DNA of 64,000 bases, taken from Paulownia fortunei (Eukaryota > Streptophyta > Magnoliopsida > Lamiales > Paulowniaceae). The stretch is from positions 1,984,001 through 2,048,000 of the forward strand of contig CM033124.1 in the NCBI GenBank assembly GCA_019321725.1, in the 5' to 3' direction. A model generated the notes under the pieces. It ran no database searches and was not told the origin of the DNA. It was given only the letters and a program-made list of their open reading frames with translations. Shown here piece by piece: positions 43,280-56,105 of this stretch (the stretch's first letter is position 1; each line of letters opens with the position of its first letter). The position numbers and the translations under genes were made by a program.

Positions 43280-45920
43280 CTAATGACTCTTAGTATTTTG
43301 ATAGTGAATGTTCCAGACATATGATAGGTGACAAGGAAAAATTGAAAGACTATGGACCTTATGGGACCCATGCAAGTTGACAAGGTGTTGCAACACATTA
43401 ATACGTCACGCATTTTAAATCTTCTTCATATGGACCTTATGGGACCCATGCAAGTTGAAAGTTTAGGAGTAAAAAGGTATGTGTTTGTGTGTGTTGATGA
43501 TTTTTCTAGATTTACTTAGGTAGATTTTATTAGAGGAAAATCAGATACTTTTCAAGTGTTCAAAAATTTGTGCAAAAAATTGATAAATGAAAGGGATAAC
43601 AATATTGGTAAGATAGTTAGAATTAGAAGTGATCACGGTAAAAAATTTGAAAATGCTGTCTTCACCAATTTTTGTGAAAAATTTGGAATTGCACATGAAT
43701 TTTCGGCTGCAAAAACCCCACAATAAAATGGTGTTGTGGAAAGAAAGAATAGAACACTTCAAGAAATGGTAATGCTGAATTCCAAAGGAGTAGCTATCCA
43801 TTTTTGGGTAAAAGCAATCAGCACTGCATGCTACACCATCAATAGGGTGTATTTGAGACTAGGTACTAAGAAAACCCCATATGAAATTTGGAAAGGTAAG
43901 AAGCCTAATCTTAGCTACTTTTATGTTTTTGGTTGTTTATACTATGTGCTAAATGATCGTGAACAATTAAGAAAATTTGGTGCTAAGAGTGATAGGGGGA
44001 TGTTTCTTGATTATTCCTTGAATAGTAGGGTATATCGTGTATTTAAAATGAGAACCTACACTGTCACGGAATCCTCAAATGTAGTTATTAATGATTTTAA
44101 TGCTTCTGCAGGATTTACAGCTGAAGAAGGAATTCTCAGATTCAGTGATGAAATAGAAATTGAATAAAATAATGTTCAAGACACCACTGAAGTTGTTGCA
44201 ACAACTGAGAACAGTGTTGCAACAAATGAAACCAAATTGGGGATAGGAAAAGATGACAGTACTGTAACAGTTTAGAAGGAACCCTCAATCAGAGTTCAGA
44301 AGAATCACCCTACTGATTAGATCATAGGGTCCCTCACTGAAGGTAGGCGAACAAGAGAAAAGCCTAAGGTAAGCTACCAAGATATGATAAGATTTGTGTG
44401 TTTCGCCTCTTCAATAGAACCTAAGAATGTAAAAGAAGCTTTACTTGATGAATTTCGGGTTATTGCTATGCAAGAAGAGCTAGAACAGTTTGATAGGAAT
44501 GATGTTTAGAAACTTATACCTAGACCAGAACATGATAATGCAATAAGAACCAAATGGATTTTTAAGAATAAAATTGATGAATTTGGTAATATTACAAGAA
44601 ATAAGGCTAGTTAAATTGCTCAAGGTTATACTCAAGTAGAAGACATTGATTTTGATGAAACATTTGCACCTGTTGCTAGGCTCGAATCAATTCAGTTGCT
44701 TTTAGCAATAGCATGTTTGTTGGGTTTCAAATTGTTTCAAATGGATGTAAAAAGTGCTTTTCTAAATGGAGTTCTAAATGAAGAAGTTTTTGTTGAGCAA
44801 CCAAAAGGTTTTGAGAATCCACATTTTCCTAACTATGTTTTCAAGTTGAAAAATGCTCTTTATGGTTTGAAACAAGCTCCAAGAGCTTGGTATGAAAGAC
44901 TAACTAATTTTTTGGTTGAAAAGGAATACAAGAGAGGAGGAGCAGATAAAACCCTATTTATAAAAAAATTTAACCATGATTTAATCATTGCACAAATCTA
45001 TGTTGATGATATTGTTTTTGGGTCTACTTCTCAACTCAAAATTGATGAATTTGTTAGTCAAATGTCCCATGAATTAGAAATAAGTATGGTTGGTGAACTT
45101 TTATTTTTTAGGATTGCAAGTGAAGCAACTTAAAGAAGGTATGTTCATTTCTCAATCTAAGTATGCAAAAAACCTAGTTAAGAGATTTGGACTTGAAAAT
45201 ATCAAGCTTTTGAAAACTTCTATGGGGACAAATGAATAAGGAATTCTAGTTGAATCAAGTCTTTACAGAAGCATGATAGGTAGTTTGTTATACCTTATTG
45301 CTAGTAGGCCAGATATTTATTTCAGTGTTGGAGTTTGTGCTAGATATCAAGCCAACCTAAAAGAATCTCATTTAAGTGTTGTAAAACGTATCATAAGGTA
45401 TATTAATGGTACTACTGATTTTGGAATTTGGTATTCAAAAGACACTAACTCAACACTTGCAGGTTTTAGTGATGCAGATTGGGCTGGAGATGTTGACAAT
45501 TGAAAAAGCACAACTGGAGGATGTATTTATTTAGGAAATAATCTTATTTCGTGGTACAACAAAAAACAAAATTGTATTTCCTTGTCAACAGCAGAAGCTG
45601 AATACATTGCTGCTGGAAGTTGCTACTCTCAACTGCTTTGGATGAAACAGATGCTTGAAGACTATGGTATTGAATAGAAAAGTTTATATGTATATTATGA
45701 TAATTCTAGTGCAATTAACATATTCAAAAACCCTATTCAGCATTCTACGACTAAGCATATAGATATTTATCATCATTTTATTAGGAATTTGGTCGAAAAG
45801 AGAACTGTGGTGATTGACTATGTTGCAACAGAGAAACAACTTGCTGACATATTTACCAAACCTCTAGATGCACTTCGATTTGATTCCTTGAGAAAATCTC
45901 TAGGAATCTGTGTGATCTAG
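43280..45920 (+). pseudogene. pol of the Sirevirus, broken, protease largely deleted
   Basis: A protease scrap (FDSECSRHMIGDKEKL, about 43296-43345) is followed directly by integrase because a large piece is missing; a 30-bp direct repeat marks the join. Integrase (43440-44167) keeps VDDFSRF, RSDHGKKFEN and VVERKNRTLQ. Reverse transcriptase (44580-45120) has APVARLESI, FQMDVKSAFLNG, LYGLKQAPRAWY and YVDDIVFGST. RNase H (45273-45900) has SDADWAGD, STAEAEYIAAG, NSSAINIFKNP and ADIFTKPL. It ends at TAG 45918-45920. Stops and shifts occur at several points. Confidence 0.82.
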
Positions 45921-46794
45921 TTGCATGAACATTCAGAAGAAAAGGAATTTTGTTGCAACCATATTGCTTGTATCATCATCTATGCATGTTGCAACAATTC
46001 AATAGTTGTTAGAACTTTTTTTGCATAATATGATAAGAATTTCATTAGGCATTCTGCATTTATTCAACATGTGTTTTAAATGGTCAAATTTTGAAGTCTT
46101 GATCTGTTGAATCTCATTAGATCATAATTGCAGTCTAAAATTTTACCAAACATTCTATCAAAAAGTTTCTCTATATTATACTTATTTGGAGGCATTTGAC
46201 AGAAAAAGCTACCTATCCAATGGTGTGGAGCTAGCTATGTAAAAATTTATCTTGTATCTTTTGATTTAAAGAAAGCGAGCTACCCTTGGAATAGAGTGAA
46301 AGCTACTGATTGGCTAAATCCAGTTCAAAATATGATAGAAAAGAGCATTTAAGAAAAAAAAATATCTCTATCAAAATATATGAGGAATTGAATTTATACT
46401 GTAATCAAAATTTTATTTTGTAGGTATAGTTGAAGAGACTCTCAGACTTTGAGATATAAAGATTTGATTTTTTTAAATATATGACACATTTTATTATGTC
46501 AAAAATCATGCATTTTTAAAGATTTCAATTTAGAGGCATTTATTAGGAGTGTATGTGTGTGCAGAAATATATCTCAAGAGATTTGAATAAATATGGAAGT
46601 AATTCAAAATTATCTGCTGCAACAAAATTTGCCCATATATTTGACATTTTGAAAATTTTCCTAATTTAATGTTTGATTTGATATTGATTGATAAAAGTCT
46701 ATTTCTAAGGAACTTACCAAACCAGTGAGACTGTTGAGCAGCTGCACAGAACTATGAGTAAGAATTAATAAATTAGCGCTTTGGCAGTTGTTGT
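45921..46794 (+). other. Sirevirus spacer between pol and the env-like region (left part)
   Basis: No coding region is seen. The DNA includes two GTTGCAAC palindromes and several AGCTAC-containing segments at 46210-46320. It ends with GTTGT at 46790-46794, the target site of the inserted Copia. Confidence 0.5.
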
Positions 46795-48940
46795 TGTTAG
46801 AGAGTAGTATCCGGCGTGCCAATTGTTATAGTCGTTCTTATACTTTTGCGAATTTTTTTTATTTATATTAATATCATTTAAATGGTAATATTTATTTTAA
46901 ATTCATCATAAGAATTAGATAAAGTCCTTCGATAACACATAGCTATGGGGCATGATCGCACATATGATGGTGATCGTGGAATATGCTTCTAAGGCTGTGA
47001 TCTTAAAATGTTCCAAGTTAAGGATCAATAAGATAGGACATCATTGATCCCGTTGAAACTTGCGTATACGATGCAGGCTCGGAAGGAGGATGCCTCATTC
47101 CATAGGTATTGGTGTGGAGATACTAGTGCATATATACGGGTGCTTGATGGGAACAAGTACACTGAACAACCCCATTTGAAAATTCTCAATTGGAAATATT
47201 CTATTGTCGAATGAGAATTTTCTCATTACGATAGTGCAAGAATTAGTCCTTAGACTTGAGGCACCATGATAATCTTGTGCATGACATGTTGTACTTTGAT
47301 GTATTTGCTGATTGCATGACAATCACAAGGAGTTTATATTGGGTGTAACATCTTCATGTATGGAGATTAATAAGTGGCCAACAAATGATCTGTCACCTAT
47401 CTAGATGAATAGGTGAATCTTCTATGTGTTCCACTGTACTTGACTCTAAAATCCTTACCAAAGGTTGGATGGAAATTAGACGTGGGGTTTTCTAATTATT
47501 CATCATTGAGTCAAGCTACTAGGAATGAAAATATAGTTACCGAGTTAATGGGGTTTCGACTAAACATCTATGCCCTAGGCTCAATCAGGAGATTAGATAA
47601 CGGAAGGACCGTACTTGCATGGTATTCGTAATTGAAATAGGTTTGCACATTCACCTTAGACCATGAGTCATGATGCATTACTAGGTGCTTCCTATGTCTT
47701 GTGGATTTTTGGAATTAATGAGTTAATTCCAATAGAATTAATTAATTAGATAATTAATCAGAACAATGAATTGTTCAACTAAGTCCCTAGAGTTGTGAGC
47801 CTACGACTAGTTTAAAGTGAACTTAAGGGGTCACACACAAAACTTGAACAAATCCATTTCTAGCCTAGAAATTAATCTAAGTGTTGGATTAAATTAATTA
47901 ATGTGATTAATTAATGAAGATTAAATTAATTCAAATGTGGAATTAATTTAATTAATTAATTGGATTAATTGATTGGATCTAATTAGATTAGGGAGCCCAA
48001 TTGAAATATTTAAATAATTATTGGATCAATTAATTAAGATGGACCTAATTAATTAAATGAGTTAATTTAATTAATTGGATTATTTAAAGTAGGGCCTAAT
48101 TAATTACTTAGTCCTAGGCCCATTAGATGTGGGCTTGTATGAAACTTATTAGCAAATTGGATTGGGAATCCAATTCCTAGAGGAAGTTGAATTGAGAATT
48201 CAATTTTTATGAGGTAATAAGGAAAAAAAAAAGTCTTTATGGGATAAGAAAACTTACCAAAAGAGTTGGAGATTAGAAGGAAAGAAGAGTCCTATATAGA
48301 AAGAACTTGTGATAGTCTTGATTGACAATCTTCTTGGATATTTTTATGAGGATTTCAATTGCAGATTTTTGTGAAGAAAAATAATTTTCTTTTATCCCCC
48401 AAAAAATTCATCCCTCTTTTCCTTTCAATCTCCAAAAGTTCACCAACCTTTTATTTAGTTTAATTCTTAATTTAATTGTTGAATTAAGAATTAAATTAAA
48501 CACCTAATACACTAATTATTAGTGTGTTCTTGTTCCAAATAAAATCATTCGGGGATAAAATTATCGAATCAAAAAATTACTAGCATATGATTCGATTGCG
48601 AGTGAGCATCCAAGGTGTGGATACAGTTAGAGGGATAACATTTGGGATCCTAAAAATGAATCAGATTTCAATCAAAGGGATTTTGAATTGAAGAACATGG
48701 AGATACTTTCATGCAGGGATAACGATTTGAATTGTTTCAATCCCTACATCAGTCGGAGTGCAAATCAAGATAAGAGTTTGTGAAACTTTCTTACTTTAAC
48801 TATCAGAAAATGCACAACTGAGTAATCGCGAAAGGGTTGTGGGATTAGTTTTAATTATATATGATGTAATGTATATTTATGTTTTTGAAAATTTTAAATT
48901 CTGTTGTGTATACATTTTTCGGGATCACGCGAATCCAATA
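46795..48940 (+). repeat. 5' LTR of the long-LTR Copia
   Basis: It starts TGTTAGAGAGTAG and ends GAATCCAATA (CA changed to TA). It contains many ATTAATTAATT runs between 47720 and 48110. Short open frames inside it, such as 47413-47631, are LTR DNA. Confidence 0.85.
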
Positions 48941-48941
48941 G

Positions 48942-48953
48942 TGGTATCAGAGC
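48942..48953 (+). other. Primer binding site, initiator tRNA-Met
   Basis: TGGTATCAGAGC sits one base after the 5' LTR. Confidence 0.85.
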
Positions 48954-49370
48954 AAGGTTCGTGCGTTTTTGATATTTTTCGATTATGTTTATTTAATATA
49001 TGTGATAGATTAAATATTTATATGTGTGATTGATTTTGAATCAATTAATTTCTTTGTTTGAGATTAATATTATTAATCATTTTAAATGTCAAAACATTTT
49101 AAGAACTGAGATGAGTTAAGAAATTGGATTTCTTGATTTCAAGATTTATGAATTCTTGAATTTTTTGATCCAAAAATTTCAAGATTTGTGAAATCTTGAA
49201 TTTCTTGAAACGTGGCAAGAAATAAAAAATTAAATAAATTAATTTATTGATCAAGAAAATTAGTTTTTATTAAGTTTTTCAAAATTTGTTGATGAGATCA
49301 AGAAAGTATGAAATCAAGATTTTGTAAAAATCTTGAATTCTTGGACATTAAAAAAAAATAAAAAATTAGA

Positions 49371-49560
49371 GTGCCGACCACCCGACGTGTGACGTTGGGT
49401 GGGCTACCAGTCACCCAGTGCACGGGCGCCCAGCCACTCGACGTGTGATGTCGGGTGGGCAGCCGGCACCCGACGTGCGGGCATCGTGTAGCTAGTCGGC
49501 ACTCGACGTGCGGACGCCCAGCCGCCCGACAGGTGGTCTGCCCAGCCACTCGACAGGCAG
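49371..49560 (+). repeat. GC-rich degenerate minisatellite in the Copia leader
   Basis: About 190 bp of GC-rich DNA in an AT-rich element repeats CCCAGCCACTCGAC, CCGGCACCCGACGTGCGG and TCGGCACTCGACGTGCGGAC. The unit is about 40-55 bp and irregular. The minus-strand open frame through it is a repeat translation, not a gene. Confidence 0.6.
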
Positions 49561-51060
49561 AAGCCTTATTGAACTGTTGTCTATCTTGCCTCGTTACATA
49601 ATTGTTATGTGAAGTTTATAATTTTTTTATTTTAAAATTAAATGTTAATTTTAATTTTTGAAAAATTATTTTTCATAAAAATCCCAAATTTGAAAAAAAT
49701 TGTACATAACATAATCGGTAAATTTATATGTTTTTATTATCATATGATGATTTATATTAAGCATGCTAGTTGGATGATCATGGAGCTTAGACCAATGTGA
49801 TTGGTTTAATTTTATGCATAATTGGTTATTTTTGGGTTTTAATTAAAATGAGGCCTGCGAGTCTTACCTTTCTCTATTTTATTCTTAATGTACTTCTATC
49901 TCCCTCCTATGTATCTCCCCTTGGAATTGTTCCAAGGTTTCTTGTAATTTTAGCAAATGTAATGAAAGTAGAACTAGGAGGTGAGATTAATCTTTTTGTA
50001 ATTTAGCGGACATTATAAGAAAATTGAATGAAGACGGAGGAAAAATGAGAAAACAAGGCCCATGAATGTATGAGACATATTTATATAATAGATAGGTCTA
50101 TTTGCATGTTAATTATCACCCTTAGATTGACCTAGATGCACTTTGGTTCGAGTGGATCGCATAGGATTAAAGGCTCATAATCATCTATCTATTTTAGTAT
50201 GTATGTGATACATGTGTTTATTTAATGCTTCGTTATGATATATGCTTGTCATCATTAGGATAGTGAACATTAAATAAACAAAAAAACAAAACGATGAGAC
50301 CTTGTATAATAAATCTAGTATGACCCTCACTTGAAAATGTTTCAAGTTGAGAACTTTTATTAGTTTGATATCAAGCGTAAATGGGCAATATTGGGTTGGA
50401 CCCAATCATCCATGCCTTCCATCAAAAGTAGTGGCATGCCGATACGCTACCACATTTAGTCCGTTGGCCATGAGTCGTGGGATGTGCTAAGTATAGGCAA
50501 GTTGTGACCACTAGTAAGCATTGAGATGCCCATAGGGTGGACTCGTCTTTATCCTTGGCCATGAGTCGTGGGACGTTTAGATGCTCCATCTATATGGATA
50601 TTTGATGGATAATGTTTGATACTTAGTACTATATGGGCTCATAAAATTGGGGTGTATGAAAAGAGGTGAGACAAAATAGCTTGAGGGTTGCATGGGGATG
50701 CAATTGCTAATGTTGTTAGCTACCTTTTAGTTTCATTGTATGGGCTCATAAAATTGGGGTGTATGGTAAGGCTAGTTGGACCTCAAGCCCACTAAGAAAT
50801 TAGATTTCCCGGATTTCCATCTAGAGGGTGATGGAATTTGAATAAAATAGTGAGAGACATTTATGATTAAAGACCATATCATAAATGAATATTAATTAAA
50901 TGAATACTTAAATTTCTGCCTCACATAGGATAATGGTTATTGCTAGCAATTTCACATAGGATTATCTAGACAAACAGACAAACTTACCAGCTTAATATAG
51001 ATGTTTGTCACCATTGTGGATATTTAGGGCATAGAAAGAGGAAACACAAGTATTGATTTG
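49561..51060 (+). pseudogene. gag-region remnant of the long-LTR Copia
   Basis: Little protein similarity remains. A zinc-knuckle trace (CHHCGYLGHRKRKHK, 51006-51050) lacks the last Cys. A 27-bp perfect direct repeat beginning TATGGGCTCATAAAATTGG lies at 50632-50658 and 50739-50765, and a TTGGCCATGAGTCGTGGGA repeat occurs near 50465 and 50557. These may be old leader repeats. Confidence 0.5.
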
Positions 51061-51379
51061 CTTAGTTGAATTAGAAGGGGTTCTAATTCAAGTTTATACA
51101 TTGTTGATATCAACCATTAAGGTTGATAAATTTTTCCTTAGATATTGGATATCGGATATGATCCCATCTTTGCAAGGGGTTGCAGTGGATGACAAGAAAA
51201 ATGAAAACTAAGATAAAGGACAATCTTTAAGCTTGAGAATAAAGTAAGTGTTGCTTTATTGGCTATAGAAATGATCCACTTAACTCTGGATGAAATTAGG
51301 ATAATATTAGTTAATTGTCTTTGCTACATTGACAAATGAACTATACAATCCCAATATTCCATACTACATAATCAATAAA

Positions 51380-53880
51380 ATAATCTAAGAATTAGATAAT
51401 CAAAACAGTGCATACTTGTGGTTAGCTAGATTAGGTCATATATCTAAAGAAAGAGTTCAAAAGATGGTACATTTGCTTGACCTTTTGGACTTGTATGAGG
51501 TGCTAACTTGTAAATTTTATCTTTAGAAAAACATGACCAAATCACCATTTGTGGGACAAATGGAGCAAACCATGCCTTTGGATATGATCCAAAGGGACGT
51601 AAGCAGTCCACTAAGTGTTAGCGTACAAGCAAACTATTCTTACTTTATTGTTCTAAGATCCTTTGAAAGGTTTAAAGAATTTAGATATGAAGTAGAGAAT
51701 TAAATCGGCTAAAGTATTAAATCTATCGATGTGATCGAGAAAGAGAATACTAAGGTGGTAAGTTCTTGATTATCAAATGAAGAATTAGATTCTCACTTTA
51801 AGTGAATCCAAGTTAAGTTTCACTTATTTCCTCATTCATTCTAGGAATTTACCCTAAAATCGATGATATTCTTATCAAATAAGGATATAATCTAAATCGG
51901 TGCTCAAAACATCATATGAGATATGATGTGGTAAAAAACCCCTCGCATATATACCTAAAGGTATAAAGGGGCATGCTTCTTTAAAGTAGTTAGTGGGAGA
52001 TAGGATGGATATGAATCCAACTTATGCAAATTTATGGGGTATCTAAATGAATCTAAAGAATACCATTTCTATAGTTCCTAAGAACAAAAAAGTTTGTTTT
52101 CTAGGGACACCATATTCTTGAGAAGAAGGAATTTCTATTAGATAGAAATTGCTAGATCATAGAACTTGAAACAATTCAAGAACCACAGTTTGTCTCACAA
52201 GTGGTAATGGTGTATGAACAAATTACTAAAACTTCTAGTACACAACTTCTAATGAGATCTAAAAGGATCTCGGGGCTACTTACACGATAAGAGTCTCTTG
52301 TTAGAGAGCAGCAAGGAGGATCTCATTTTTAAATATTGATCTAACTAAGGAGTAATGATGTATGATATCAATTCGAAAATTGGCAAAATACCATGCAATC
52401 CAAAATGGACTCTATGTACTCCAACAAGATTTGACCTTGGTGAACCCATTAGTGGGAATGGTTCCCATTAGCAACAAATGGGTCAGCAAATATAAATTGA
52501 AGAACATAGGGAGGTGGTGACCTACAAAGGCACGATTGGTAGCAAAGTGTTACGCTCATAGTCAAGGTGTTGACTATTGAGGATACTTTTTACCAGACAT
52601 GATGCTAAAGTCCATTTAGAGTATGTTAGTTATATCTACATATTACGACTACTAGATATAGCAAAGGGATATGAAGACCGTCTTTCTCAATAGGGGTATT
52701 GAGAAAGGGATATAAGTTAAGCAGTCTGAGGTCTTCATATCAAACAAACGCAAGCAAAAAGTTTGTGAGCTTCAGAGATCTGTTAAGAACTCAAAATAAA
52801 TTTTTCGAATGTGGAATATTCGGTTCTCTAAAGTAATCAAATGGTTTGATTTCCTTAGGAATGCGAATGAGCTATATGTGTACAAAAAGGTTAGTGGAAG
52901 TATCGTGATGATTGATTATGTCTTACGTTGATGATATTTTACTCATAGAGATGATGTAGAAATATTGCAGTCAACTGAGACTTGTTATCTACAAAGTTCT
53001 CTAAGAGGGATTTGGGATAAGCATTCTAGGGATTGGGGATTGAGATTTATGGAGATAGATCTGAAGGGATGCTTGGACTATCCTAAATCCAAGTACATGG
53101 ATTAGATGCTAAAAGGGTTTAGCATGAAAGAATCCTAGGAGAGATTCTTGTTTATGAGTCATGGATTTTTCTTTCGAATTCCTCGTCCCCAAAGACTTTT
53201 GAATGGAAGATAAATAATGACTCACATGTTTTATGCATCCTTGAAAGAAAGCATAAAATATGCAAATCTATGTACATGATTTGATATCAGAAATGCTCTG
53301 AGTGTTATGAGCAAATATCAATCAATTCGATGCGAAAAGCATTGAAAGTCGTAAAGATGATCTTTAGTACTTATGAAGCACTAAGGATTTCTTTTTGAAG
53401 TTCGGTTATGGAGAACTGAAACTTAGATGCTTTATCTAGTTTTTAGTCTAAAGTAGATTACTTGAAATCTATGTCTAAATTCGTGTTCATCCTAAATGGT
53501 GGGATGGTTAGTTGAAAAGAGTTCCAAGCTTGTAACAACTGTGGATTCCACCATCGTGGTTGAATACATCTGGGCATACGATACTGGAAAAATAGATTGT
53601 TTGGATAAGGAACTTAATCTAAATGTTAGATGTAATTCCAACCATTGTTGATTGATTACTGGAGTACTGCGATAACAATGGGGGCTATTGCACAAGCAAA
53701 GAAGCTAAGGTCTTATCAAAGGATCTAAACAAAAATAGATTAGCGATACCGTGGTTATGAAAATCATTGGTAAAGATAACATCAGCGTGGAAAGATTTGC
53801 CTCGACAGAAAATATAGCAGACCTACTGTTTCAACCCTTTAGATAAGTATTTGAAGGACATCTTCAGAAGATGGGCTTTA
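51380..53880 (+). pseudogene. pol remnant of the long-LTR Copia
   Basis: Recognisable pieces in order: pre-integrase LWLARLGHISKERVQKMV (about 51415-51470) with MTKSPFVGQMEQ after it; reverse transcriptase NKWVSKYKLKN, RLVAKCYAHSQGVDY (about 52480-52580) and YVDDIL (52924-52941); RNase H trace near 53760-53860 with FASTENIADLL. The integrase core and most of the protease are not readable. Stops and shifts are everywhere. Confidence 0.65.
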
Positions 53881-53916
53881 ATACGAGGGCAATTGTCTCT
53901 AGGGCAAGTGGGAGAT

Positions 53917-56032
53917 TGTTAGAGTAGTGCCCAACGTGCTAAATTCTGGTCGTTCTTATACTCTTGCGAAATATTCTTATTTATATTAATATCATTTAAA
54001 TGATAATCTTTATCTTAAATTCATCATAAGAATTAGATAAAGTTCTTAAATCACACATAACTATGGGGCATGGTCACACATATGATGGTGATCGTGGAAT
54101 ATGCCTCTAAGGCTGTAATCTTAAAATATTCCAAGTTAAGAATCAATAAGATGGGATATCATTAATCCCGTTGAGACTTGCATATACGATGCAGACTCGA
54201 AATGAGGATGCCTTGTTCCATAGGTATTGGTGTGGAGACACTACTGCTTGATGGGAACAAGTACATTGAACAACCCTATCTGAAAATTCCCAATTTGAAA
54301 TATTCTATTATCGAATGAGAATTTTCTCATTACGATAGTGCAAGAATTAGTCATTGGACTTGAGACACCATGGTAATCTTGTGCATGACATGTTATACTT
54401 TGATGTATTTATCGATTGCATGACAATCACAAGGGGTTTATATTGGGTGTAACATCTTCATGTATGGAGATTAATAAGTAGCCAACAAATGATCTGTCAC
54501 CTATCTAGATGAATAGGTGAATCGCCTATGTGTTCCACTGTACTTGACTCTAAAATCTTTGTCCAAGGTTGGATGAAAATTAGATGTGGGATTTTTTAAT
54601 TATTCATCATCGAGTCAAGCTAGTAAGAATGGAAATATAGTTATTGAGGTAATGGGGTTTCGACTAAACATCCATGTCCTAGGCTCAATCAGAAGATTAG
54701 ATGACGGAATGACCGTACTTGCATGGTATTTATAATTGAAATAGGTTCGCACATTCACCTTAAACTAGGAGTCATGATGCATTGCTAGTTACTTCCTATA
54801 TCTTGTGGGTTCTTGAAATTAATGAGCTAATTCCAATAGAATTAATTAATTGAATTAATTAATCAGAACAATAAATTGTTCAACTAAGTTACTAGAGTTG
54901 TGAGCCCACGGCTAGTTTAAATTGAACCTAAGGGGTCACACATAAAATTTGAACAAGTCAATTTCCAGCCTAAAAATTAATCCAAGTGTTGGATTAAATT
55001 AATTAATGGGGGCTAAATTAATTCAAATGTGGAATTAATTCAATTAATTAATTGGATTAATTGATTGGACCTAATTGGATTAGGGAGCCCAATTGGAATA
55101 TTTAAATAATTAATTGGATCAATTAATTAAGATGAGTCTAATTAATTAAATAAATTAATTTAATTAATTGGATCATTTAAAGTGGAGCCTAATTAATTAC
55201 TTAGGCCTAGGCCCATTAGGTTGGACTTGTATGAAGCCTATTAGCAAATTGGATTGGGAATCCAATTCCTAGAGGAAGTTGAATTGAGAATTCAATTTCT
55301 ATGAGGTAATAAGAAAAAAGGAAAGTTCTTATGGAATAAGAAAACTTACCAAAAGAGTTGAAGATAAGAAAGGAAGAATAGTCCTATATAGAAAGAACTT
55401 GTGATAGTTTTGATTGACAATCTTCTTGGATATTTTTATGGGGATTTCAATTGCAGATTTTTGTGAAGAAAAATAGTTTTCTTTCATCCCCAAAAAAATT
55501 CATCCCTCATTTCCTTTCAATCTCCAAAAGTTCACTAACTTTTTATCTAGTTTAATTTTTGATTTAATTGTTGAATTAAGAATTAAATTAAACACTTAAA
55601 ACACTAATTGTTAGTGTATTTTTGTTCTAAACAAAATCATTCAGGGATAGAATTATCGAATTGAAAAATTACTAGCATATGATTCGGTTGCGAGTGGACA
55701 TCCAAGGTGTGGATACCGTTAGAGGGATAACATTTGGGATACTAAAAGCGAATCAAATTTCAATCAAAGGGGTTTTGAATTGAAGAACATGGAGATACTT
55801 TCATGCAGGAATAACGATTTGAATCGTTTCAATCCCTACATCAGTCGGAGTGCAAATCAAGGTAAGAGTTTCTAAAACTTTCTTACTTTAACTATTAAAA
55901 AATGCACAACTGAGTAATCACGAAAGAGTTCTGGGATTCATTTTAATTACATACGATGTAATGTATATTTATATTTTTGAAAATTTTAAATTCCGCTGCG
56001 TATACATTTTTCGGAATCGCGCGAACCCAACA
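53917..56032 (+). repeat. 3' LTR of the long-LTR Copia
   Basis: It starts TGTTAGAGTAGTGCC and ends GAACCCAACA, followed by the GTTGT target duplication. It differs from the 5' LTR at many positions and by gaps, including a missing segment near 54243. Confidence 0.85.
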
Positions 56033-56105
56033 GTTGTGACATTCAAATATCTGAACCCTAATTTCTCTATTCTCTCTCATTTTTCTCTGTTTCGTCTTCA
56101 ACCTC

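Larger units (their letters stand above)
46795..56032 (+). mobile_element. Copia retrotransposon with 2.1-kb LTRs, inserted in the Sirevirus
   Basis: LTRs lie at 46795-48940 and 53917-56032. The 5-bp target duplication GTTGT is exact (46790-46794 and 56033-56037). The tRNA-Met primer site is TGGTATCAGAGC at 48942-48953; a polypurine-like AGGGCAAGTGGGAGA precedes the 3' LTR. The interior (48954-53916) holds fragments of gag, integrase, reverse transcriptase and RNase H in Copia order but heavily decayed. A solo LTR of the same family is at 24590-26568. Long LTRs and motif style suggest a Tork-type lineage (inference). Confidence 0.88.

Noticed and set aside
49298..49549. 83-residue minus-strand frame
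   Set aside because: Translation of the GC-rich minisatellite in a Copia leader.
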